Positions 1 to 6,076 are shown, counted from the first letter of the stretch. The stretch: 6,254 nt of DNA from Gammaproteobacteria bacterium (GCA_029880425.1 JAOUOK010000117.1:1-6254); one strand, 5' to 3'. The notes: a model not told the origin generated them from the letters alone. A program made the numbers and translations.

Positions 1-33
1 AAGCGGTTTTCCGTTAATTTCTATATCTGCCAT
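1..33 (-). CDS. nuoG: NADH-quinone oxidoreductase subunit G, N-terminal fragment
   Basis: Only the first 11 codons are inside the window; they read MADIEINGKPL from an ATG at 33-31, and the gene continues past base 1. In the family, NuoG is the largest subunit of the peripheral arm of complex I. It begins with a 2Fe-2S ferredoxin-like domain, and a short beta-strand opening of this kind (acidic start, then an xINGKxL-type strand) is typical. The identification rests on this start and on its place directly after nuoF, where nuoG lies in the conserved operon order. A weak Shine-Dalgarno (GAG in ACGAGAT) sits about 8 bases upstream of the ATG. The 60-base gap from nuoF is AT-rich. Nothing can be said about the molybdopterin-like domain or the cluster ligands, which lie outside. 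Confidence 0.85.
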   Translation of the reverse strand, partial: MADIEINGKPL

Positions 34-93
34 CTTTTATCTCGTTCAGCGTTTTTGTTTTTTATTAAATTTTATAACCAGTTATAACTATAA

Positions 94-1359
94 TCAGACC
101 ATGCATTTTTTATGATCAATGTGATACTGGAATTCATCTCTATAGTGTTTTAAGAAACTCATTACCGGCATTGCCGCTGCATCACCCAATGCACAGATAG
201 TACGTCCACCAATACGGTGAGCCACGTCATTCAATAAATCTAAATCTTCCTGCTTACCCTGGCCGTGCTCAATACGATGCATGACTTTGGCTAACCAGCC
301 GGTGCCTTCACGACACGGGGTACATTGACCACAGGACTCTTCGTAATAAAAATGGGAAAGACGAGCTAATGCGCCAACCATGCAGGTTGTTTCATCCATT
401 ACAATAACCGAACCCGCGCCGAGCATACTGCCCGCTTTTGATAATGAGTCATAATCCATATCAGTTTCCATGATGATCTCTGCAGGTAATACAGGTACAG
501 AAGAACCACCGGGAATAACCGCTTTTAACTTGTGCCCGTTGCGTACACCACCAGCCATTTCCAGTAATTCAGCAAAAGGCGTGCCTAAAGGAATTTCAAA
601 GTTACCCGGGTTATTTACATGTCCAGATACACAGAAAAGTTTTGTACCGCCGTTATTAGGTCGCCCCTGTTCCAGGAACCATTTACCGCCGTTTTGTAAA
701 ATAACAGGGACTGAAGCAAGTGTTTCAGTATTGTTGATGGTTGTGGGTTTACCGTACAAACCAAATCCTGCCGGGAATGGTGGTTTAAAACGTGGTTGAC
801 CTTTTTTACCTTCAATCGATTCAAGTAACGCGGTTTCTTCACCACAAATATAAGCACCCGCACCTAAATGCGCATAAAGATCAAAACTGAAATCTGTACC
901 TAAAATATTTTTACCCAGCAATCCTTCTTTATAAGCTTCTTCCAGGGCACCTTCGAAACGTTCATACGGTTCCCAAAATTCACCACGAATATAGTTATAA
1001 CCGGCTGAAGCACCAATGCAGTAACCAGCAATCAACATTCCTTCTACAAGTTGATGTGGGTTATAACGCAAGATATCACGATCTTTACAGGTACCCGGTT
1101 CACCTTCATCCGAGTTACAAACAATATACTTTTGTCCCGGTGCAGTACGTGGCATAAAACTCCACTTCAAACCTGTAGGAAAACCTGCACCACCACGACC
1201 ACGCAGTGATGATGTTTTTAATTCTTCAATAATATCTTCTGGCGGAATTTTTTCTTTCAGAATTTTTTTCAGTTGCTCATAGCCACCTACACTCAAGTAA
1301 CTCTCAAGTGTCCACGGTTTGTCCATGTGCAGTGTCCGAAAACAGACTTCATTCGCCAT
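94..1359 (-). CDS. nuoF: NADH-quinone oxidoreductase subunit F (NADH/FMN-binding, 4Fe-4S)
   Basis: This 421-residue protein is the usual size for NuoF, the subunit of complex I that oxidises NADH, passes hydride to FMN and feeds electrons to cluster N3 at the tip of the cytoplasmic arm. The glycine-rich nucleotide/FMN motif [10 protein letters not shown] is at residues 54-63, followed by the conserved [10 protein letters not shown] at 81-90. The central [16 protein letters not shown] stretch is at 166-181. The C-terminal 4Fe-4S ligands are Cys343, Cys346 and Cys349 ([12 protein letters not shown]), with Cys389 in GRTICALGD. The start [22 protein letters not shown] looks like a normal family N-terminus. 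The ribosome-binding site is probably the GGGG run 7 bases before the ATG, which lies in the loop of a small hairpin. The gene follows nuoE after 86 bases and precedes nuoG by 60. No damage or missing ligand is seen. Confidence 0.98.
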   Translation of the reverse strand: MANEVCFRTLHMDKPWTLESYLSVGGYEQLKKILKEKIPPEDIIEELKTSSLRGRGGAGFPTGLKWSFMPRTAPGQKYIVCNSDEGEPGTCKDRDILRYNPHQLVEGMLIAGYCIGASAGYNYIRGEFWEPYERFEGALEEAYKEGLLGKNILGTDFSFDLYAHLGAGAYICGEETALLESIEGKKGQPRFKPPFPAGFGLYGKPTTINNTETLASVPVILQNGGKWFLEQGRPNNGGTKLFCVSGHVNNPGNFEIPLGTPFAELLEMAGGVRNGHKLKAVIPGGSSVPVLPAEIIMETDMDYDSLSKAGSMLGAGSVIVMDETTCMVGALARLSHFYYEESCGQCTPCREGTGWLAKVMHRIEHGQGKQEDLDLLNDVAHRIGGRTICALGDAAAMPVMSFLKHYRDEFQYHIDHKKCMV

Positions 1360-1360
1360 T

Positions 1361-1374
1361 GGTTGACCCCAACC
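1361..1374 (-). promoter_or_regulatory. Small hairpin presenting the nuoF ribosome-binding site
   Basis: On the minus strand GGTTG and CAACC pair around a GGGT loop, ending two bases before the nuoF ATG. The loop and stem edge contain the only good Shine-Dalgarno-like G run at proper distance from the start (GGGG, 7 bases). The sequence and complementarity are directly visible. An effect on translation is inferred, because a 5-bp stem is only marginally stable. Confidence 0.35.
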
Positions 1375-1421
1375 TTATCTATTAAATTATTTCGTTTGCT
1401 AAAATTTGTTTGTACTTTATC

Positions 1422-1451
1422 TAATACAGTTCAATCTAATGCAGCTTAATC
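1422..1451 (-). repeat. Imperfect 15-bp tandem repeat spanning the nuoE stop codon
   Basis: On the minus strand two adjacent 15-base units, GATTAAGCTGCATTA and GATTGAACTGTATTA, match at 12 of 15 positions. A third partial unit (GATAAAG) follows. The first unit contains the last nuoE codon and its TAA. In the same frame the second unit carries a backup TGA. This resembles a small slippage duplication at the gene end; no function is evident. Confidence 0.5.
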
Positions 1452-1958
1452 AAGAGCATCAATAACCTGGTCGATCTTTTCTTCAGTCAGGTTTTCATGG
1501 TAGGTATTACCAATCTGCATCACGGGTGCATTAACACACGCGCCCAAACATTCCACTTCCTTCAAAGTAAAACGACCATCTGCTGATGTTTCACCAAGAT
1601 TAATCCCAAGTTTCTTAGATAAATGGCCTACTACCGTATCTGAACCACACAACATGCAGGAAATATTGGTACATACACAAATCTTGTGCTTGCCAACAGG
1701 CTCAAGTTCATACATTGAATAAAAGGTGGCAACTTCATAAACAGCAATTGGACGCATATCTAAATATTCCGCAACCGCATCCATTAAGTCCTCGGTTAAA
1801 AAACCCCGGTTTTGATCCTGGGCAATGCGTAATGCTGACATGACGGCAGATTGCTTTTTGTCTTCCGGATATTTATTAATCCATGTATCAATTTCTTTTA
1901 AAGTAGCCTCTGATAACAGGTGCAACTTACTTTCTTCTTTTTTCTTATAACCAATCAT
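1446..1958 (-). CDS. nuoE: NADH-quinone oxidoreductase subunit E (2Fe-2S, thioredoxin-like)
   Basis: This 170-residue NuoE carries the N1a 2Fe-2S cluster beside NuoF in the NADH-dehydrogenase module of complex I. An N-terminal helical domain (about residues 15-80) contains the family stretch [15 protein letters not shown] at 70-84. The C-terminal thioredoxin-like domain has the expected ligands Cys96 and Cys101 (CTNISC), then Cys137 and Cys141 (ECLGAC). An extra cysteine, Cys94, lies just before the first ligand, and Cys104 follows in SCMLCG. These are not expected ligands. The ATG at 1958 overlaps the nuoD stop as ATGA, indicating translational coupling. A GGAG lies about 10 bases upstream, inside the end of nuoD. 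The reading frame ends in TAA inside a 15-base tandem repeat. Length and motifs are normal for the family. Confidence 0.97.
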   Translation of the reverse strand: MIGYKKKEESKLHLLSEATLKEIDTWINKYPEDKKQSAVMSALRIAQDQNRGFLTEDLMDAVAEYLDMRPIAVYEVATFYSMYELEPVGKHKICVCTNISCMLCGSDTVVGHLSKKLGINLGETSADGRFTLKEVECLGACVNAPVMQIGNTYHENLTEEKIDQVIDALD

Positions 1959-3208
1959 CGGTCAATTTCTCCGAATACTACATCCATGGTACCCATTACT
2001 GTCGTTACATCTGAAAGCATGTGTCCTTGAGTAAGTTCATTCATTGCAGCCATGTGTGCAAAACCCGGTGCACGAATTTTTAAACGGTAAGGTTTATTCG
2101 CACCATCTGTAACCAGGTAGACACCAAATTCACCTTTAGGATGTTCAACAGCAGCATAGGCTTCACCTTCAGGCAATGAATAGCCTTCAGTGAACAGTTT
2201 AAAGTGATGAATCAGTGACTCCATATCACCTTTCATGTTTTCACGTTTAGGCGGGGTTAACTTATGGTCATCCAGCATGACAGGGCCGGGATTATTACGT
2301 AACCATTCAACACACTGTTTAATAATACGGTTAGACTGGCGGAATTCTTCAACCCGAACTAAATAACGATCATAACAGTCACCGTTAGTACCCACGGGAA
2401 TATCAAAATCTAACTTATCGTAAACTTCATAAGGTTGTTTCTTACGCAAGTCCCATTCAATACCTGAGCCACGCAACATAGGACCAGTAAAGCCAAGCTG
2501 TAATGCTTTCTCAGGTGTAATAATTGAAATATCAACCGTACGTTGTTTCCAGATACGGTTATCTGTTAATAAGGTTTCGTACTCATCAACGAGTTTAGGG
2601 AACCGTTGTGTAAAGTCATCAATAAAATCAAGTAAAGAACCTTCACGTGCTTCATTAAGCAAGGCAACTTTGGCGTCATCAATGTACTTTGATTTTTTAA
2701 AACGAGGCATACGATCAGGCAGGTCACGATAAACACCACCTGGACGGTAATACGCGGCATGCATACGTGCACCCGATACCGCTTCGTACATATCAATTAA
2801 ATCTTCACGTTCACGGAAGCAATACAGGAACATGGTCATCGCGCCCACATCCAGTGCATGCGTACCTAACCACATTAAGTGATTTAAGATCCGGGTAATT
2901 TCATCAAACATGACACGAATGTATTGCGCACGTTCTGGCACTTCAACGCCAAGTAATTTTTCAAGCGCAAGCACATAACCATGCTCGTTACACATCATGG
3001 ATACGTAATCGAGACGATCCATATATGGAATACTCTGGTTAAATGGCTTGTATTCCGCTAATTTTTCAGTACCACGATGCAACAGACCGATATGTGGATC
3101 GGCACGTTCAATCACTTCACCGTTCATTTCAAGAACCAGGCGTAATACTCCATGCGCGGCAGGATGTTGTGGCCCGAAATTCAGTGTGTAGTTACGAATC
3201 TCAGGCAT
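1955..3208 (-). CDS. nuoD: NADH-quinone oxidoreductase subunit D (49-kDa quinone-site subunit)
   Basis: This 417-residue NuoD belongs to the connecting Q-module of complex I and, with NuoB, forms the quinone-reduction pocket. The fold is related to the large subunit of NiFe hydrogenases. The N-terminal motif [10 protein letters not shown] is at residues 11-20, and [13 protein letters not shown] at 38-50. Aligned by eye with the well-known Thermus Nqo4, His19 and Tyr68 match the two quinone-headgroup residues (His38 and Tyr87 there), with the same 49-residue separation. The C-terminus ends in the conserved FGEIDR. It is a free-standing gene, unlike the fused nuoCD of E. coli. Its ATG overlaps the nuoC stop by 8 bases, and an AGAGGA Shine-Dalgarno lies 8 bases upstream. 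The end overlaps nuoE by 4 bases. No anomalies are seen. Confidence 0.98.
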   Translation of the reverse strand: MPEIRNYTLNFGPQHPAAHGVLRLVLEMNGEVIERADPHIGLLHRGTEKLAEYKPFNQSIPYMDRLDYVSMMCNEHGYVLALEKLLGVEVPERAQYIRVMFDEITRILNHLMWLGTHALDVGAMTMFLYCFREREDLIDMYEAVSGARMHAAYYRPGGVYRDLPDRMPRFKKSKYIDDAKVALLNEAREGSLLDFIDDFTQRFPKLVDEYETLLTDNRIWKQRTVDISIITPEKALQLGFTGPMLRGSGIEWDLRKKQPYEVYDKLDFDIPVGTNGDCYDRYLVRVEEFRQSNRIIKQCVEWLRNNPGPVMLDDHKLTPPKRENMKGDMESLIHHFKLFTEGYSLPEGEAYAAVEHPKGEFGVYLVTDGANKPYRLKIRAPGFAHMAAMNELTQGHMLSDVTTVMGTMDVVFGEIDR

Positions 3209-3824
3209 TACTACTGTCCTCTTCTGTCATACGATCAGCATAACGATGATCATCACGAATAATACGTGGGGTGTTTACACGGGTTTCAATCGATACGGGT
3301 TGATAGATAACGCGTTTTTTATCTTCGTCATAACGCATTTCGACATTACCGCATAAAGGGAAATCTTTACGGAATGGATGACCAACAAAACCGTAGTCAG
3401 TCAGGATACGACGTAAGTCTGTATGACCATCAAAAATAATACCATACAAATCAAAAGCTTCACGTTCAAACCAGTTTGCACCTTCCCAGATGCTGGTAAC
3501 CGAAGCAACTTGTGGTGGCTCGCCATCACAAAACACACGAACACGAAGGCGATGATTGTTCTTTACTGACAACAGCTGGTAAGTCACTGCAAAACGTTCA
3601 CCTTCCCACTTACCATCGCCATACTCACTGTAATCAACACCACATAAATCAATCATTTCATCAAAAGCAAATTCAGCTTCATCTCGAAGTGCGGTTAACA
3701 CTTCGATTAAGTTTTCTTTTTTTACAACGAAGTTAACTTGACCCACATGGAGAAAACATTCGTCATACTTACCCGCAAAACGATTGCGTAAGGAATCTGC
3801 TAATTTATTATAATATTCAGACAT
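3201..3824 (-). CDS. nuoC: NADH-quinone oxidoreductase subunit C (30-kDa subunit)
   Basis: This 207-residue NuoC is a structural subunit of the connecting arm of complex I that packs against NuoD and carries no cofactor. The diagnostic 30-kDa signature is clear: [12 protein letters not shown] at residues 118-129, then [14 protein letters not shown] at 137-150 and FRKDFPL at 151-157. The N-terminal half (about 1-115) is the expected less conserved alpha/beta domain, and the acidic tail ends EEDSSNA. It follows nuoB after 18 bases and overlaps nuoD by 8, so it is very likely co-translated with nuoD. The ATG at 3824 lacks a convincing Shine-Dalgarno; the nearest AGG is about 15 bases away. No better in-frame start is visible, and the N-terminus [12 protein letters not shown] is plausible. 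Confidence 0.97.
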   Translation of the reverse strand: MSEYYNKLADSLRNRFAGKYDECFLHVGQVNFVVKKENLIEVLTALRDEAEFAFDEMIDLCGVDYSEYGDGKWEGERFAVTYQLLSVKNNHRLRVRVFCDGEPPQVASVTSIWEGANWFEREAFDLYGIIFDGHTDLRRILTDYGFVGHPFRKDFPLCGNVEMRYDEDKKRVIYQPVSIETRVNTPRIIRDDHRYADRMTEEDSSNA

Positions 3825-3842
3825 GCTAGAAACTTATACCTT

Positions 3843-4325
3843 TTATACTCTGGCGATCGTATTGGTGCGGCGAATTTTGTTTTGTAACTGCATTATTCCA
3901 TAGATAAGCGCTTCAGCCGTAGGTGGACAACCCGGTACATATATATCAACAGGCACGACGCGATCACAACCTCGCACGACAGAATAAGAATAATGGTAAT
4001 AGCCACCACCATTGGCGCATGATCCCATTGAAATAACCCAGCGTGGTTCAGCCATCTGGTCATAGACCTTGCGTAAAGCAGGTGCCATTTTATTTGTAAG
4101 TGTCCCTGCAACAATCATGACATCTGATTGTCGTGGACTGGGTCTGAAAATAATACCAAAGCGATCTAAATCATAACGTGCTGCGGCTGAATGCATCATC
4201 TCAACTGCGCAACAGGCGAGTCCAAATGACATTGGCCACATGGAGCCGGTTCTTGCCCAGTTAATTAACTTATCAGCCGAAGTCGTAATAAAACCTTCGT
4301 TGAGTTTACCCTCAATCATTCCCAT
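3843..4325 (-). CDS. nuoB: NADH-quinone oxidoreductase subunit B (cluster N2)
   Basis: NuoB (PSST homologue) carries the terminal 4Fe-4S cluster N2, which hands electrons to quinone at the NuoB/NuoD interface. With the start chosen here it has 160 residues, a usual family length. The N2 ligands are Cys38 and Cys39 ([11 protein letters not shown]), Cys103 ([11 protein letters not shown]) and Cys133 ([11 protein letters not shown]); [16 protein letters not shown] is at about 61-76. I chose the ATG at 4325 ([12 protein letters not shown]) because GGGAG lies 7 bases upstream and homologues start MGxEG. The open frame extends 7 codons further to an ATG at 4346, which would add an atypical MEEGSPG and overlap nuoA by 31 bases. 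A third ATG at 4319 makes an ATGA overlap with the nuoA stop. The chosen start overlaps nuoA by 10 bases. Confidence 0.96.
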   Translation of the reverse strand: MGMIEGKLNEGFITTSADKLINWARTGSMWPMSFGLACCAVEMMHSAAARYDLDRFGIIFRPSPRQSDVMIVAGTLTNKMAPALRKVYDQMAEPRWVISMGSCANGGGYYHYSYSVVRGCDRVVPVDIYVPGCPPTAEALIYGIMQLQNKIRRTNTIARV

Positions 4326-4672
4326 TCCAGGGCTCCCTTCTTCCACTCATAGATAAAGCCAATCACTAAGATCCCGAGGAAGATAGCCATGGCAACATAA
4401 CCAAACACACCAATTTCTTTCAGCACGATAGCCCAGGGGAATAAAAAGGCAATTTCCAAATCAAAAATAATAAAAAGAATAGCAACGAGGTAGTAACGCA
4501 CGTCAAACTTCATACGCGCATCACCAAAGTGTTCAAAACCACATTCGTACGGGGACAGTTTTTCTTTGTCGGGATTATTTGGCGAAAGCACAAAACCCAG
4601 GGTAATCATCACGGCACCGACAGCAAGGCCGATAACAAGAAATATTAATACTGGTAGGTAATTCTCTAACAT
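4316..4672 (-). CDS. nuoA: NADH-quinone oxidoreductase subunit A (membrane subunit, ND3 type)
   Basis: This 118-residue protein is a normal-length NuoA, a membrane-arm subunit of complex I next to the quinone channel. Three hydrophobic helices are visible at about residues 6-29, 60-81 and 89-108. The long polar loop between helices 1 and 2 has the conserved [12 protein letters not shown] at 42-53. Its cysteine, Cys44, corresponds to the loop cysteine known from mitochondrial ND3. Helix 2 contains the acidic membrane motif [12 protein letters not shown] at 70-81. The start [11 protein letters not shown] is typical. A GGAG lies only 3 bases from the ATG, with AGGCGG a little further up. This is the first gene of the operon; upstream are a leader of about 118 bases and a likely promoter. 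Confidence 0.97.
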   Translation of the reverse strand: MLENYLPVLIFLVIGLAVGAVMITLGFVLSPNNPDKEKLSPYECGFEHFGDARMKFDVRYYLVAILFIIFDLEIAFLFPWAIVLKEIGVFGYVAMAIFLGILVIGFIYEWKKGALEWE

Positions 4673-4711
4673 TAACTCCAGTCCGCCTCTTTAATAGTTA
4701 TTACTGAAATT

Positions 4712-4729
4712 AGGTCGTTTAAAACGACT
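4712..4729 (-). promoter_or_regulatory. Hairpin in the nuoA leader
   Basis: Between 4714 and 4728 two 7-base arms, GTCGTTT and AAACGAC, flank one central base; the outer flanking bases add an A-T pair and a G-T wobble. As RNA it would fold about 6 bp with a 3-base loop, ending about 40 bases before the nuoA ATG. It has no following U tract, so it is not a terminator. A regulatory or mRNA-stabilising role is inference only. Confidence 0.35.
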
Positions 4730-4789
4730 TCTTATGTGTACTCATTTTTGTTTTGCGCTTAAAAAAAAACGTGAGGCTTTTTCTAAAAG

Positions 4790-4827
4790 TGCGAGCTAGT
4801 CTAAGCTCGCAATCGATGGTGTGTCAA
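4790..4827 (-). promoter_or_regulatory. Putative nuo operon promoter with inverted repeat around the -10
   Basis: On the minus strand a perfect -35 hexamer TTGACA (4827-4822) is followed after 18 bases by TAGACT (4803-4798), which matches TATAAT at 4 of 6 positions. Transcription would start near 4790, leaving a leader of about 118 bases before nuoA. The hexamer TAGACT exactly fills the space between inverted arms TGCGAGCT (4790-4797) and AGCTCGCA (4804-4811, both written on the plus strand). This layout suits an operator over the -10 and start region. The promoter assignment comes from consensus and position only. The bound factor, if any, is unknown. Confidence 0.55.
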
Positions 4828-5207
4828 GTTTGCATCATTATATGAATGCAATATAAAACAATAACTTAAGTTGATATTTAGAGGGGTATAAAAATATTCA
4901 CCCATTGTTTTTTTTTATTAGACTAAATCTAATACTTATAATGGCACTCATAAAAATCCTGACTAAAAACATCTACATTAGTAAGTGCTTATATTCTAAA
5001 GAATTTGTTCAATACCCTAGTTTTAATCTCGAGATTTATCTTATATACAAATAATTTTCGAGTTCTGCTGAGCAATGCTAACTTATAAAAATGATGAGCT
5101 CTAAATAAAAAAATAAATAACAATATTTAAATAAAATCGTAGATTCGAGAAATACTAGTTTTAAATTTATCTTTTTAACATGTATCTAATAGTAATCCAC
5201 GATGCAT
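4812..5207. other. AT-rich intergenic region without a convincing gene
   Basis: Between the nuo promoter and the tRNA terminator lie about 400 very AT-rich bases. Visible elements are short palindromes: AACTTAAGTT (4863-4872), ATTAGA-N5-TCTAAT (4917-4933), ATTCT-N2-AGAAT (4993-5004) and AATCTCGAGATT (5025-5036). There is also a run of nine T (4908-4916). The longest small frame I found is 37 codons on the plus strand (ATG 4941 to TAA 5054). It has no Shine-Dalgarno and no recognisable protein. A 17-codon frame on the minus strand (4951-4898) has AGGA 5 bases before its ATG, but nothing else supports it. I see no tRNA, rRNA, IS end or CRISPR repeat. It may be upstream regulatory DNA for nuo, or decayed sequence. 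Confidence 0.6.
4831..4850 (-). promoter_or_regulatory. Possible second nuo promoter: TATAAT inside TGCAT/ATGCA repeat
   Basis: On the minus strand a perfect TATAAT (4842-4837) lies inside the partial palindrome TGCATTCATATAATGATGCA. At 16-18 bases upstream there is no acceptable -35 (only about 2 of 6 matches), and there is no extended -10 TG. It overlaps the upstream flank of the better promoter at 4790-4827. It may be a weak second promoter, a regulator site, or chance in AT-rich DNA. Confidence 0.25.
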
Positions 5208-5232
5208 AAAAAAACCGGTTATTAAGCCGGTT
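5208..5232 (-). terminator. Rho-independent terminator of tRNA-Pro
   Basis: On the minus strand a 6-bp stem AACCGG/CCGGTT with an 8-base loop is followed directly by a U tract; the plus strand shows seven A at 5208-5214. It begins 12 bases after the CCA end of the tRNA, the expected place for the terminator of a tRNA transcript. It separates the tRNA/pheT-ihfA side from the nuo promoter region. Confidence 0.85.
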
Positions 5233-5243
5233 ATTTTTGTTTA

Positions 5244-5320
5244 TGGTCGGGACGAGAGGATTCGAACCTCCGACCCCTACAACCCCATTGTAGTGCGCTA
5301 CCAGGCTGCGCTACGTCCCG
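5244..5320 (-). tRNA. tRNA-Pro (anticodon GGG)
   Basis: The 77-base minus-strand sequence folds as a complete cloverleaf. The acceptor stem is CGGGACG/CGTCCCG (5320-5314 with 5254-5248). The D arm is GCGC-AGCCTGGTA-GCGC, and the anticodon stem CTACA/TGTAG encloses the loop ATGGGGT. The T arm is GGAGG-TTCGAAT-CCTCT. The 3' end ACCA is encoded in the DNA (5247-5244). The anticodon at 5286-5284 is GGG, reading CCC/CCU proline codons. The C1-G72 pair with A73 is the unusual combination known for bacterial tRNA-Pro, which supports the identity. The body closely resembles E. coli tRNA-Pro(GGG). It is followed by a terminator 12 bases on and preceded by a TATAAT box about 45 bases upstream. Confidence 0.97.
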
Positions 5321-5363
5321 AAATCTGGTTTTTAAGTTTTTACTTGTTGCAGGAATCTTTTTG

Positions 5364-5369
5364 ATTATA
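5364..5369 (-). promoter_or_regulatory. Likely -10 box of the tRNA-Pro promoter
   Basis: A perfect TATAAT on the minus strand would start transcription near 5357, about 37 bases before the mature tRNA 5' end. The -35 is poor: with a 17-base spacer it would be GGTACC, inside the 3' arm of the merR hairpin. The tRNA might instead, or in addition, be read through from ihfA-merR. Confidence 0.4.
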
Positions 5370-5382
5370 ACTTAGAAGTGGC

Positions 5383-5417
5383 AAATGGTACCCGGTTAAA
5401 ATAACCGGGAACCATTT
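5383..5417 (-). terminator. Strong hairpin at the end of merR (terminator without U tract)
   Basis: Two 16-base arms (5402-5417 and 5383-5398) pair at all but one position (a T-T mismatch) around a 3-base loop. The 5' arm starts on the last base of the merR stop codon. On the minus strand only TTT ends the 3' arm and GCC follows, so the usual U tract is missing. It may still act as an mRNA 3'-end stabiliser, a weak terminator or a processing site between merR and the tRNA. Confidence 0.55.
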
Positions 5418-5773
5418 TAAATCGTGAGAATTTTCAGTACTTCTTCCATTTCCATACGTAACTGGTGAATTGTATTCGTGTCACATTTAGACGTTTCTTT
5501 GTCCTGTGTATCACTGAGCTGTAAACGTGCACCACCAATGGTATAGCCTTGTTCGTAAAGTAAACTACGAATTTCACGGATCATCACAACATCCTGACGT
5601 TGGTAGTAACGACGGTTACCACGACGTTTAACAGGTTTTAGTTGTGGAAATTCTTGCTCCCAATAACGTAATACATGCGGTTTTACGGCACATAATTCAC
5701 TTACTTCACCTATCGTGAAATAGCGTTTGCCTGGAATGGGTGGCAATTCGTTATTATTCGTGGGTTCCAGCAT
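5417..5773 (-). CDS. MerR-family DNA-binding regulator of the ihfA-linked type
   Basis: This short protein (118 residues from the ATG at 5773) is a MerR-type transcriptional regulator. Residues 18-39 form the helix-turn-helix ([10 protein letters not shown], then [10 protein letters not shown]). The wing [13 protein letters not shown] is at 50-62, and the second helical element [13 protein letters not shown] at 71-83. The C-terminal 30 residues look like a short dimerisation helix ([12 protein letters not shown]). There is no separate effector domain and no metal-binding cysteine cluster; only Cys28 and Cys97 are present. Small MerR proteins starting [20 protein letters not shown] are a known gammaproteobacterial family found right after ihfA, whose target is to my knowledge not established. 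I chose ATG 5773 over an in-frame TTG three codons up because of that conserved start. It overlaps ihfA by 20 bases, so it should be co-expressed with it. Confidence 0.92.
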   Translation of the reverse strand: MLEPTNNNELPPIPGKRYFTIGEVSELCAVKPHVLRYWEQEFPQLKPVKRRGNRRYYQRQDVVMIREIRSLLYEQGYTIGGARLQLSDTQDKETSKCDTNTIHQLRMEMEEVLKILTI

Positions 5774-6053
5774 ATGCTTCAACTCTCGCTTTTAATTTTT
5801 GTCCCGGTCTGAACGTCACAACACGTCTTGCGGTTATCGGAATTTCTTGTCCTGTTTTGGGATTGCGCCCAGGACGTTGCTTTTTGTCTCTTAAATCAAA
5901 ATTGCCAAAACCAGATAATTTTACCTGTTGGCCATTTTCGAGTGCATCTCGCACTTCTTCAAAAAACATTTCAACTAATTCTTTGGCTTCTCGCTTATTG
6001 AGCCCTAATTCCTCAAAAAGTCGTTCCGCCATGTCGGCTTTCGTCAACGCCAT
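5754..6053 (-). CDS. ihfA: Integration host factor subunit alpha
   Basis: This 99-residue protein is the alpha subunit of IHF, the heterodimeric DNA-bending protein used in recombination, replication and sigma-54 and other promoters. It has the usual family length. The N-terminal helices [20 protein letters not shown] lead to the core [13 protein letters not shown] at residues 45-57. The DNA-binding arm [14 protein letters not shown] is at 60-73, with Pro65 at the position that intercalates between base pairs, followed by [14 protein letters not shown] (75-88). The pattern [13 protein letters not shown] favours IHF-alpha over HU or IHF-beta, and the position after pheT confirms it. It starts 23 bases after the pheT stop with a weak GAG Shine-Dalgarno. 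Its 3' end overlaps merR. In this arrangement pheT, ihfA and merR probably form one transcript. Confidence 0.97.
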   Translation of the reverse strand: MALTKADMAERLFEELGLNKREAKELVEMFFEEVRDALENGQQVKLSGFGNFDLRDKKQRPGRNPKTGQEIPITARRVVTFRPGQKLKARVEAYAGTHE

Positions 6054-6076
6054 TATTTAATCTCTATTTTTTTTAG

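Noticed and set aside
1375..1445. Internal promoter in the nuoE-nuoF spacer (TTGAAC with TAGATA-like boxes)
   Set aside because: The boxes are weak and badly spaced, and the AT-rich spacer offers many such matches.
470..3736. Several open frames of 66-109 codons overlapping nuoF, nuoD, nuoC and nuoB on the plus strand or in other minus-strand frames
   Set aside because: They lie wholly or almost wholly inside well-identified nuo genes, show no recognisable protein pattern and lack supporting ribosome-binding sites; they are shadow frames.
4673..4800. Riboswitch or classical attenuator in the nuo leader
   Set aside because: I see no known riboswitch core and no stable GC-rich stem directly before the U9 run.
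4855..4880. IHF (WATCAANNNNTTR) or FNR (TTGATNNNNATCAA) site upstream of nuoA
   Set aside because: TATCAACTTAAGTTA fails the TTR part of the IHF consensus, and TTGATATTTA lacks the second FNR half.
4898..4951. A 17-codon minus-strand frame with AGGA five bases before the ATG, as a possible nuo leader peptide
   Set aside because: It ends about 70 bases upstream of the best nuo -35 box, so it would not be in the leader; it is short and its composition is what AT-rich DNA gives.
1419..5190. ATCTAAT heptamer occurring at 1419, 1434, 4927 and 5184, all in intergenic DNA
   Set aside because: The copies have no consistent spacing or context and are short AT-rich words likely to recur by chance in non-coding sequence.
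5030..5260. tRNA-Pro 3' end as an attachment site of an integrated element
   Set aside because: I found no second copy of the tRNA 3' end nearby and no integrase. Only a 7-base match (GATTCGA near 5142) exists, which is expected by chance.
5740..6060. A 106-codon plus-strand frame opposite ihfA
   Set aside because: It is antisense to a clear ihfA gene with conserved protein motifs, and its translation resembles nothing.
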